Source of the DNA: UBA1858 sp963926275
GTDB lineage: Bacteria; Pseudomonadota; Gammaproteobacteria; UBA4575
DNA: 16,600 nucleotides
Direction of reading: 5' to 3'
Assembly: GCA_963926275.1 (NCBI GenBank)
Contig: CAWUWP010000071.1
Span: 1 to 16,600 of the forward strand
Shown here: in pieces, positions 7,281 through 13,618 of the stretch
Layout of the letters: each line of letters opens with the position of its first letter
Numbering within the stretch: position 1 is the first letter of the stretch
Notes under the pieces: generated by a model
What the model was told of the DNA's origin: nothing
Databases searched by the model: none
Seen by the model: only the letters and a program-made list of their open reading frames with translations
Made by a program: the position numbers and the translations under genes

Positions 7281-7637
7281 TTAGGCTCTTTGTCCGCGTT
7301 CTATGGTAACCCCCACAGCTTCCGAGCCTCTTACTGCACCGGGTTTAGCGATCGAAATACGTAGCCAGGGAATATTAAATTCTTGCATAACAGTTTTAGC
7401 GATTAACTCAATCAGAGTCTCCACTAGCTTTGGTTGATTTTCATCCACCAGTGTACGAATTCTCTGAGAAATTGATTTATAATCAAGGGTGTATTCTAAA
7501 TCGTCAGTCTTTGCCGCTTTTGATATATCAGTGGCCATTTCAAGATTGATAGTGATTTTCTGCTGGACCTGACGTTCCCATCCAAATACGCCTATGACGG
7601 CATCCATGCTTAAATCACGTATAAAAACTGTGTCCAT
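7281..7637 (-). CDS. folB: dihydroneopterin aldolase
   Basis: Converts 7,8-dihydroneopterin to 6-hydroxymethyl-7,8-dihydropterin plus glycolaldehyde in folate synthesis (and epimerises it to monapterin). The 118 residues align along their length with E. coli FolB: MDTVFIRDLSMDAVIGVFGWER (catalytic Glu in WER), KAAKTDDLEYTLDY, LVETLIELIA, and near the C-terminus ISIAKPGAVRGSEAVGVTIER with the catalytic Lys in AKPGAV. ATG 7637 is the natural start; AAGGGA lies about 13 nt upstream, a rather long spacing. It is the first gene of folB-folK and divergent from rpmB, sharing a 135-bp intergenic region. Confidence 0.93.
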   Translation of the reverse strand: MDTVFIRDLSMDAVIGVFGWERQVQQKITINLEMATDISKAAKTDDLEYTLDYKSISQRIRTLVDENQPKLVETLIELIAKTVMQEFNIPWLRISIAKPGAVRGSEAVGVTIERGQRA

Positions 7638-7678
7638 AGTTGAGCTGAGTTCCCTTAATTAATTATCTGATCGGCTAA

Positions 7679-7706
7679 TTGACATTAGATCGCCTCTATA
7701 TATTGT
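7679..7706 (+). promoter_or_regulatory. probable sigma70 promoter of rpmB-rpmG
   Basis: A perfect -35 TTGACA (7679-7684), a 16-bp spacer and TATTGT (7701-7706, 4 of 6 to -10); an overlapping TATATT at 7699-7704 would leave only a 14-bp spacer. The start would be near 7713, leaving a leader of about 60 nt before ATG 7773. It is the best -35 box noticed in the window, fitting for ribosomal protein genes. Confidence 0.5.
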
Positions 7707-7772
7707 CTACCATATACCTTTCTGTTAAGGTACGCCGCCCATACGTAATATACAAACACAAGAAAATTTACA

Positions 7773-8009
7773 ATGTCTAGAGTATGTCAAGTTACCGGTA
7801 AGCGACCTGTTGCAGGAAACAACGTCTCGCATGCGCATAATAAAACGCGCCGAAGATTTCTTCCAAACTTACACTCCCATCGATTCTGGGTAGAGAGCGA
7901 AGGCCGTTGGGTCAAATTGCGCTTAACTACTAAAGGAATGCGGATTATTGATAAAAAAGGGATCGATGCTGTTCTTGCAGAAATGCGTTCTCGCGGTGAA
8001 ACTGCTTAA
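7773..8009 (+). CDS. rpmB: 50S ribosomal protein L28
   Basis: 78 residues, almost collinear with E. coli L28: it starts SRVCQVTGKRPVAGNNVSHA, continues with RRRFLPNLHSHRFWVE, and ends GMRIIDKKGIDAVLAEMRSRGE. Only one cysteine is present (the zinc-free C- form, as in E. coli). It is a component of the large ribosomal subunit. The initiator has only a weak AAGAAA upstream. rpmG follows after 33 bp in the usual rpmB-rpmG operon, in the same reading frame, with the rpmB TAA (8007-8009) as the only stop between them. Confidence 0.97.
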   Translation: MSRVCQVTGKRPVAGNNVSHAHNKTRRRFLPNLHSHRFWVESEGRWVKLRLTTKGMRIIDKKGIDAVLAEMRSRGETA

Positions 8010-8030
8010 AACAGCAACCCGCTAAACAAT

Positions 8031-8058
8031 CGAGAAAAAATTATGCGAGAAAAAATTA
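8031..8058 (+). repeat. 15-bp tandem duplication at the rpmG start
   Basis: CGAGAAAAAATTA occurs at 8031-8043 and again at 8046-8058, a period of exactly 15 bp (five codons). The second copy encodes REKIK of L33; the first is the untranslated leader. In the first copy GAG (8032-8034) sits 8 nt before the ATG (8043), so duplicated coding sequence now serves as the Shine-Dalgarno region. Confidence 0.85.
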
Positions 8059-8198
8059 AATTAGTGTCTACAGCAGACACCGGTCATTACTACACGACGA
8101 CTAAGAACAAGCGAACTATGCCTGACAAAATGGAGATCAAAAAGTATGATCCCGTTGTTCGTAAGCACGTGCTTTATAAAGAAGCCAAAATCAAATAA
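8043..8198 (+). CDS. rpmG: 50S ribosomal protein L33
   Basis: 51 codons: it starts MREKIKLVSTADTGHYYTTT, continues KNKRTMPDKMEIKKYDPVVR and ends KHVLYKEAKIK, then TAA (8196-8198). It matches E. coli L33 after that protein's MAKGI, and has the 51-residue length of Pseudomonas L33. There are no cysteine pairs, so it is the zinc-free form. It is a large-subunit protein near the E site. ATG 8043 is the only plausible start: the frame is open back to the rpmB stop but holds no ATG, GTG or TTG. The ribosome-binding region is the upstream copy of a 15-bp duplication. It is second in the operon after rpmB. Confidence 0.97.
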   Translation: MREKIKLVSTADTGHYYTTTKNKRTMPDKMEIKKYDPVVRKHVLYKEAKIK

Positions 8199-8218
8199 TT
8201 AAGTTCGAATAGTTATTT

Positions 8219-8241
8219 TGCCTAGCGCCACCCGCTAGGCA
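8219..8241. terminator. hairpin between rpmG and the desaturase gene, possible bidirectional terminator
   Basis: A perfect 9-bp stem, TGCCTAGCG / CGCTAGGCA, with a 5-nt loop (CCACC), 20 bp after the rpmG stop. The desaturase stop codon (TAG, minus strand, 8237-8235) lies inside the right arm, so both convergent transcripts contain the hairpin. Neither side has a clean U-tract (TGGTTGT on plus, AAATAAC on minus), so termination may be weak or Rho-assisted. Confidence 0.5.
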
Positions 8242-9431
8242 TGGTTGTATATTGGTTGTAACGAATAATCCCGCAAAGACCGAGCAAACTCTTCTAATAC
8301 CCTTATTCCTGTTGCTTCTGCCTGCTGGCACCATTCAGCAACGGCCCTCAACATTTCTTTGTTATTTTTGTATTTACGCGTCCACACTTCAGTCAATCGC
8401 TGCTGATAGTCGTACACTGTTTTAAGCTGAAGATTGTCATGCAATATCTGGTTCAGATAGTCGATTTGCACGCCCGTCATAATACTTCGTTCGCGAATGA
8501 TCGCTTTTTGCACTCGTTTTAAGGTAGTCCTATAAGTGCCGTCTGCCTGCCCTATCTCAGCCTTTAATACCGGCAAAGTCACCTGCTTGGCATAATCAGC
8601 CATCACATGAAGCTTGCTAGTCAGCATGGCGCGTACAGTGTCTAATTCGAGCTGTCGTTTTCCTGCTTGAACGCTTTGCTGTATGGGTCTTGGTGCTACT
8701 TTCTTAACTTCAGCTAAACCTAGTGCGCTAAGTAATCGGATATACATCCAACCAATATCAAACTCCCACCACTTCACTGAAAAACGGGCAGAACTAGGAT
8801 AAGCGTGGTGGTTATTGTGTAACTCCTCACCCCCAATAATGATGCCTATATTAGTTAGGTTGGTCGAACCATCCTGTGGCTCAAAATTACGGTACCCCCA
8901 ATAATGCCCAGCACCATTGACTAAGCCCGCTGCAAAAATTGGAATCCAAGCTAATTGAATCGCCCAATAAGTCAGGCCAATTGGGCCAAATAATGTCAAA
9001 TATATAATTAGACAAGTCCCCATACCTGCAAAGCTATAGCGATTGTAGATTTTGTGTTCAACCCAATCTTCAGGCGTGCCATGGCCATATTCTTCACTCA
9101 CTTGAGGATCAAATGCAGAGTTTCGATACAACTCGGCACCCTCCAACAACACCTTTTTAATACCGTACACATGAGGACTGTGCGGATCATTCTGTTTTTC
9201 TGTGTGTGCATGATGCTTGCGATGAACAGCGACCCATTCTTTAGTATTTTGTCCGGTGGTAAACCACAACCAGAATCTGAAAATATGGCTGACTAAGGGA
9301 TGCAGAGTAATTGCATGATGCGCTTGGCAACGATGCAGATATAGCGTGACCGACACGATCGTAAGATGAGTCGCAAGCAATACGCAGATTAAATCTCCCC
9401 ACAAAGGTAACTGTAAAATTCCATCTAACAT
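8235..9431 (-). CDS. acyl-CoA/acyl-lipid delta-9 fatty acid desaturase (DesB-like)
   Basis: A membrane di-iron desaturase introducing a cis double bond into saturated acyl chains (398 residues; Pseudomonas DesB is about the same length). Three histidine boxes bind the di-iron centre: HRCQAH (33-38), HRKHH (70-74) and HNNHH (205-209); NGAGH (172-176) supplies a further ligand. Hydrophobic segments lie at about 12-30, 40-60, 133-155 and 157-171. The C-terminal 150 residues are soluble and largely helical, as in the bacterial DesB group. ATG 9431 is supported by AAGGA about 9 nt upstream. It is probably a single-gene unit; the 108-bp gap upstream holds no promoter I can call. The likely electron donor (ferredoxin or a flavoprotein partner) is not beside it. 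Confidence 0.88.
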   Translation of the reverse strand: MLDGILQLPLWGDLICVLLATHLTIVSVTLYLHRCQAHHAITLHPLVSHIFRFWLWFTTGQNTKEWVAVHRKHHAHTEKQNDPHSPHVYGIKKVLLEGAELYRNSAFDPQVSEEYGHGTPEDWVEHKIYNRYSFAGMGTCLIIYLTLFGPIGLTYWAIQLAWIPIFAAGLVNGAGHYWGYRNFEPQDGSTNLTNIGIIIGGEELHNNHHAYPSSARFSVKWWEFDIGWMYIRLLSALGLAEVKKVAPRPIQQSVQAGKRQLELDTVRAMLTSKLHVMADYAKQVTLPVLKAEIGQADGTYRTTLKRVQKAIIRERSIMTGVQIDYLNQILHDNLQLKTVYDYQQRLTEVWTRKYKNNKEMLRAVAEWCQQAEATGIRVLEEFARSLRDYSLQPIYNHA

Positions 9432-9539
9432 CTAAATAATTCCTTAAAATACATAACTATTTCTATTCAACTTCTATCAACAAACTGTATAGACAAATGA
9501 TACGTGGACAGAGGGATAATCGGCAAGTCCTAACCCAAA

Positions 9540-11423
9540 TTATTGACAATCTGCAGGCATTTGCAGATTAATATGTCCCTGCTTCGTCACATTGGCTTGC
9601 CAACCTGGCTGCACGTAAATTGTGCCTGAATCATCAACCACAATACAGGGGCTGCTTAATGCCTGACCACTCACTAACTGATGACGTAAATACATGGGCA
9701 CCGGTTTTTTCATATCGGTTAGTGTGGTGAAATCAGTTGGCTTAGCAGGCGAGCCCTGTTTAATTGCCATTGGTTCTAGTTCAGGTGCGTCTTGATAGGC
9801 CCAGACCCTCGCTGTGACTAGCTCAATATTATCTTTTTTCAGACTAAAGCCAAAACGTTGTTCATGAGCTTCTTGAAACTGTGCCTCAACTTCACCACCA
9901 GACCAGACTGATAACACTGGATTGACCGCGATAACGCAAATCTAACCACCAGCTAGCGCGATTAGAAGTGATTTTTACCTTTGTTAGTTGCTGTATTGCT
10001 TCTATTTTTAGCTGTTCAAATATATCCACCACACGATCATTATCTAGCGTCGACCATAATTGACAGACTGATTTGGACATCATCTGTCCCACTGGCGCCG
10101 TCAACATTCCCTGCGCCGACAATAACCCTGCATTGACAGGGACCAGTATCGTTGTAATGCCTAATTCTTCTGCCACTGCGCACATATGCAGGCCGCCTGC
10201 TCCCCCAAAAGGAAATAAGCAGAACTGGCTTGGGTCATGGCCACGATGAATTGATATCACTCTAAGTGCCTGCACCATATGCGCATTCACCATCTGAATA
10301 ATACCTAAGGCGGCCTGTTCGATGGTGCACTGCATTTTATCCGCGATAGGTTGCAAAGCTTGTTGTGCCGCTGCTCGGTCTAGCGTTAGTCCACTGGCCC
10401 ACGTTTGCGCCACCGGCAAACGTCCCAGCACACATTGGCGTCGGTAATGGTCGCTTGAGTGCCACCGTCGCCATAACAGGCCGGCCCTGGTTGTGCGCCC
10501 GCTGATTCGGGCCCTACATGTAAACCGCCAGCAGAATCTATACGCGCAATCGAGCCTCCTCCCGCGCCGATGGTATGGATATCTAGCATCGGTATTGCCA
10601 ATGGGAACTCTGCAACCTGGCCTTCATTGGTATAGCTGGGTTGATGGTTTATTAACGATACATCTGTTGACGTACCACCCATGTCTAGCGTCAATAGTTT
10701 TTCGTGACCACTGCTTTTAGCAATGGCGGTCGCCGCAATCACTCCTCCTGCTGGGCCTGACAACAATAACCGCACTGCTTGTTTTCCTGCACTATCAGCC
10801 GGTAGTGTCGTAGCATCACTTTGCATCACATGGATTGTTGATGACAAGGTCGACTGAAGATCAACCAGATAACGTTGTGTAATGGGCCCTAAGAAGCTAT
10901 TTAGGCAGGTCACCACTGCTCGCTCATACTCTCGTTGCTCCGGCAATATCTGACTTGAGCGCGATACAAAAAGATCATCTTGCAGCACTTGCTCTATGAC
11001 CAATTCATGTGTGTCATTTAAAAATGAAAACAACATGCAGATGGCTACTGCCTCGACTCCATGGCTGCGAAGTTCAGTTTTCAATTGCGCTAATTGTTGA
11101 TCAGAAACTGGGGTTAACTCGCTACCATCTGCTTGCAAACGCCCCTCTATTTCAAAGCATAAAGCTGATTCTACTAATTGCCGATCACGTTGCGGACATA
11201 AGCTATAAAGTTGTGAGCGTGTTTGTCGACCAATAAGAAGTAGATCTTTCAGACCTTGATTGGTAATGAGTGCAGTTTTAGCGCCTTTACCTTCTAGCAG
11301 CGCGTTAGTGGCAACCGTAGTACCATGGACTATATGCATCTGCTCGGGCGCTATGTTCAGATGTTTTAAGCTTGCAATAATGGCTTGCTCAGGGGCATGC
11401 AGGCGAGATAAATATAGATCAAT
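9540..11423 (-). pseudogene. hydantoinase/oxoprolinase subunit A (HyuA) remnant: two frameshifts and a lost N-terminus
   Basis: Three successive frames together give most of a HyuA (ATP-dependent hydantoinase/5-oxoprolinase A subunit, normally about 690 residues). First segment (about 11420-10434): HGTTVATNALLEGKGAKTAL, LTLDMGGTSTDVSLI, IGAGGGSIA and GAQPGPACYG. Second (to about 9900): LGRLPV, FPFGGAGGLHMCAVAEELGI, DLRYRGQSS. Third (to 9540): the normal C-terminus with PGWQA. The break at 10429-10433 reads NV-(TG)-LGR where relatives have NVVLGR, fitting loss of one G from GTGGTG. The second break (about 9892-9935, before GGEVEAQF) needs one extra base or two missing. The N-terminal DTGGTFTD phosphate loop and about 40 residues are gone, replaced by sequence of the opposed GldG remnant. 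No HyuB is nearby. It is non-functional as it stands. Confidence 0.9.
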
Positions 11424-11424
11424 T
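11405..11424. other. deletion junction between the hyuA and gldG remnants
   Basis: On the minus strand, HyuA-like sequence can be followed back to LSRLHAPEQA (about 11410-11380) and then stops resembling the family. On the plus strand, GldG-like sequence begins about KYEEDLGD (11426 on). Two opposed, each 5'-truncated genes therefore meet within roughly 20 bp. The simplest reading is one deletion that removed the 5' ends of two divergent genes and everything between them. No repeat or insertion sequence is visible at the joint. Confidence 0.6.
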
Positions 11425-11773
11425 GAAATATGAAGAAGATTTAGGCGACACTCAAGGCCCACTAACTATCGGTGTTTCCTTATCTCGAGAAATTGAGCAA
11501 AAACAACAACGCGTCGTTGTCATTGGAGATTCTGATTTTATGGCCAATGGTTATATCGGCTATGGTGCTAATTTTGAACTTAGCTTGAATATATTAAATT
11601 GGCTAACTGAGGACGATAAGTTACTCTCTATCACACACCAAGCGGCTCCAGATCAAAGTTTAGCGCTGGCAGATAAGGATGTAACATTCATTGCTCTAAT
11701 ATTATTGCTGCTTGTACCAGGCACCTTAATTGGAACTGGTTTTGGAATACGCTGGCTACGCCATAAGCATTAA
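11423..11773 (+). pseudogene. 3' remnant of a GldG-type ABC-transporter auxiliary gene
   Basis: 116 codons matching only the C-terminal end of GldG-family proteins (uncharacterised ABC-type transport system, periplasmic/auxiliary component, normally several hundred residues). GPLTIGVSLSR, QRVVVIGDSDFMANGYIGYG and LSLNILNWLTEDDKLLSI are followed by one C-terminal membrane helix (about 88-107) and a basic tail RWLRHKH. The frame is open only from 11381 and its first start-like codon is TTG 11423 with no ribosome-binding site. The ATPase, permease and GldG N-terminal parts are all absent. It lies 14 bp before the chorismatase gene on the same strand, so the intact operon probably once ran into it. 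Confidence 0.78.
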
Positions 11774-11787
11774 CATCAAATACAAAT

Positions 11788-12792
11788 ATGAATACCTCAG
11801 CGATAACACACGGATCGGTTAACGAAGCGCTTAATTTAGAAGTTAACACCGACATTACCAGTGACATACATGAGTTTTTTACGGTCAGATACAGCAATGA
11901 ACCTGCCGATAACATTATTCATTTACTAACTAATGTGACGACACCGTCGTTGCAATCTGAGCAGATTTTTGAATCTTGGCAAGGTGCTGCCCATAGCACT
12001 AGCAATCCAGAGGGTTGGCAATTATTTGAAAATGATCAATATTTATTAGCCTGTGTGCCACAAACATTAATCGCAAACTTACCCATGGATCAAGCTAGCG
12101 AAAAAGCATACTCAGCAATTTTTGAGTTAATGCATACTTATGGCTATCCATTCCTAATACGCACCTGGAATTTTTTCTCTGATATCACCAGTGATGGCTA
12201 TGCAGGGTCAAATAATTACCAGCTATTTTGTTCCGGTAGATCACGCGCATATCAACAGCAATCATTAGTGCAACAATCTTACCCGGCAGCGACTGTCATC
12301 GGCACACAGCAAAGCGGCTTACAAATTTTCTTTATTGCGGCTAAACAGGCGGGGGTTGGAATAGAAAATTCTCGTCAGGTTAGCGCTTTTGACTATCCGG
12401 CTATTTATAGTCAAGACCCTCCGTTATTTTCGCGTGCATTGTTGCACCGCAATCAATCACAACAGATATTATTTGTGTCGGGTACAGCAAGTATCACTGG
12501 TCACGACACACAATATGCAGGAGACATCAATCGGCAAACTGAAATTTGTTTATCCAATATTGAACAACTTATTTCTACTGCCATTCATGAACAGGATATG
12601 ACTCCGATTAACTTGCGTGAATTTTCTCAATTTAAGGTCTACCTTAAAAATCCTAATGACATTGAAACAGTCCGCACTCATATGCAGCAAATACTCGGCC
12701 CCAGCACACCCGTTTATTATTTACATGGCGATATGTGTCGCTCAGATTTATCTGTAGAAATAGAAGCTCTCGCAATTATTCCAATTCTATAA
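11788..12792 (+). CDS. chorismatase (FkbO/Hyg5/XanB2 family; often misnamed pteridine-dependent deoxygenase)
   Basis: 334 residues with the chorismatase pattern: RTWNFFSDI (125-133), CSGRS (148-152), PAATVIGT (166-173), ENSRQVSAFDYP (193-204), FSRA (214-217), SGTASITGH (231-239) and the C-terminal CRSDLSVEIEA (317-327). The fold is RidA/YjgF-like. The family hydrolyses chorismate: FkbO gives dihydroxycyclohexadiene carboxylate, Hyg5 gives 3-hydroxybenzoate, and XanB2 of Xanthomonas gives 3- and 4-hydroxybenzoate for xanthomonadin and ubiquinone. Glu324, with Cys317 seven residues before it, fits the Hyg5 catalytic Glu and its cysteine as I recall them, favouring a hydroxybenzoate former. It looks intact. 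There is no Shine-Dalgarno before ATG 11788. It is followed by mutM after 10 bp. Its former upstream operon partner is a remnant. Confidence 0.82.
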   Translation: MNTSAITHGSVNEALNLEVNTDITSDIHEFFTVRYSNEPADNIIHLLTNVTTPSLQSEQIFESWQGAAHSTSNPEGWQLFENDQYLLACVPQTLIANLPMDQASEKAYSAIFELMHTYGYPFLIRTWNFFSDITSDGYAGSNNYQLFCSGRSRAYQQQSLVQQSYPAATVIGTQQSGLQIFFIAAKQAGVGIENSRQVSAFDYPAIYSQDPPLFSRALLHRNQSQQILFVSGTASITGHDTQYAGDINRQTEICLSNIEQLISTAIHEQDMTPINLREFSQFKVYLKNPNDIETVRTHMQQILGPSTPVYYLHGDMCRSDLSVEIEALAIIPIL

Positions 12793-12802
12793 ATTTGTCG
12801 TT

Positions 12803-13615
12803 ATGCCAGAACTCCCTGAAGTAGAAACAACTCGGCGCGGCATAGAACCACACATAAGCGGACAAAAAGTTTTATCCGTAGTGACTCGTACCAAAAAGTT
12901 ACGCTGGCCAATTCCCAGCCAACTGAATAACAAACTCAGCAATCAAGTTTTCTCATCGGTAACAAGACGCGCCAAATACTTATTACTTCATAGTGAACCT
13001 GGCACATTAATTATCCATTTAGGCATGTCAGGTAGCTTGCGTATCACAGAGCCAAAGGTTACAGCTCAAAAGCATGATCATGTCGATATTGTATTCAGTA
13101 AGTGCATATTACGTCTACGCGACCCGCGCCGTTTTGGGGCTGTGCTTTGGACCAGTAAAGACCCGCTTACACACAAATTATTAGCGTCATTAGGCCCAGA
13201 GCCATTGCACGAAGAATTCACTGCGCAGCATTTATATCAAGCCTCACGCAAACGCCGTGTTTCTGTTAAAGAATTTATTATGAATTCTCACGTGGTGGTG
13301 GGCGTAGGAAACATTTATGCCACTGAGGCATTATTCACTAGCAAAATTCACCCACTGCGTGCCGCTGGGAAAATATCATTGCCTCGTTACGAATTATTAG
13401 TAACGGCTATCAAGACTATCTTAGCTGAAGCGATACTGCGTGGCGGCACGACGCTGCGAGATTTCACTCGAGAAGATGGTAAACCAGGCTACTTCCAGCA
13501 ACAGCTGCAGGTATACGGAAGAGCCAAGCAACCCTGCGTTATATGTTCTCACCCATTGCGTTCAACCAAACAAGGACAACGTACAACGACCTACTGCACA
13601 CAATGCCAACGTTAA
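12803..13615 (+). CDS. mutM: formamidopyrimidine-DNA glycosylase
   Basis: A bifunctional DNA glycosylase/AP lyase that removes 8-oxoguanine and FaPy lesions. 270 residues, the usual length. It starts PELPEVETTRRG, with Pro2 the catalytic nucleophile and Glu3 its partner. Lys58 (RRAKYLLL) corresponds to E. coli Lys57, and HLGMSGSLR (72-80) follows. VGNIYATEALF is the helix-two-turn-helix signature. The C-terminal zinc finger is Cys245, Cys248, Cys265 and Cys268, with the DNA-contacting arginine of GQRTTTYC (Arg260). ATG 12803 is fixed because Pro2 must become the N-terminus. There is no Shine-Dalgarno, and the 10-bp gap after the chorismatase stop suggests cotranscription or coupling. It converges on ggt with a 3-bp gap and no terminator. 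Confidence 0.97.
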   Translation: MPELPEVETTRRGIEPHISGQKVLSVVTRTKKLRWPIPSQLNNKLSNQVFSSVTRRAKYLLLHSEPGTLIIHLGMSGSLRITEPKVTAQKHDHVDIVFSKCILRLRDPRRFGAVLWTSKDPLTHKLLASLGPEPLHEEFTAQHLYQASRKRRVSVKEFIMNSHVVVGVGNIYATEALFTSKIHPLRAAGKISLPRYELLVTAIKTILAEAILRGGTTLRDFTREDGKPGYFQQQLQVYGRAKQPCVICSHPLRSTKQGQRTTTYCTQCQR

Positions 13616-13618
13616 CGA

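Noticed and set aside
8010..8042. Possible rpmB-rpmG readthrough fusion, since both share a frame with only one stop between
   Set aside because: L28 and L33 each have normal length and termini, and a plausible ribosome-binding site precedes rpmG; no recoding signal is visible.
9540..11423. Programmed frameshifting in hyuA
   Set aside because: Two shifts in different contexts plus a missing N-terminal nucleotide-binding loop make decay far more likely than recoding.
11423..11773. An independent small membrane protein gene
   Set aside because: The sequence matches only the C-terminal end of GldG-family proteins, the start would be an unsupported TTG, and the frame merges with the inverted hyuA remnant upstream.
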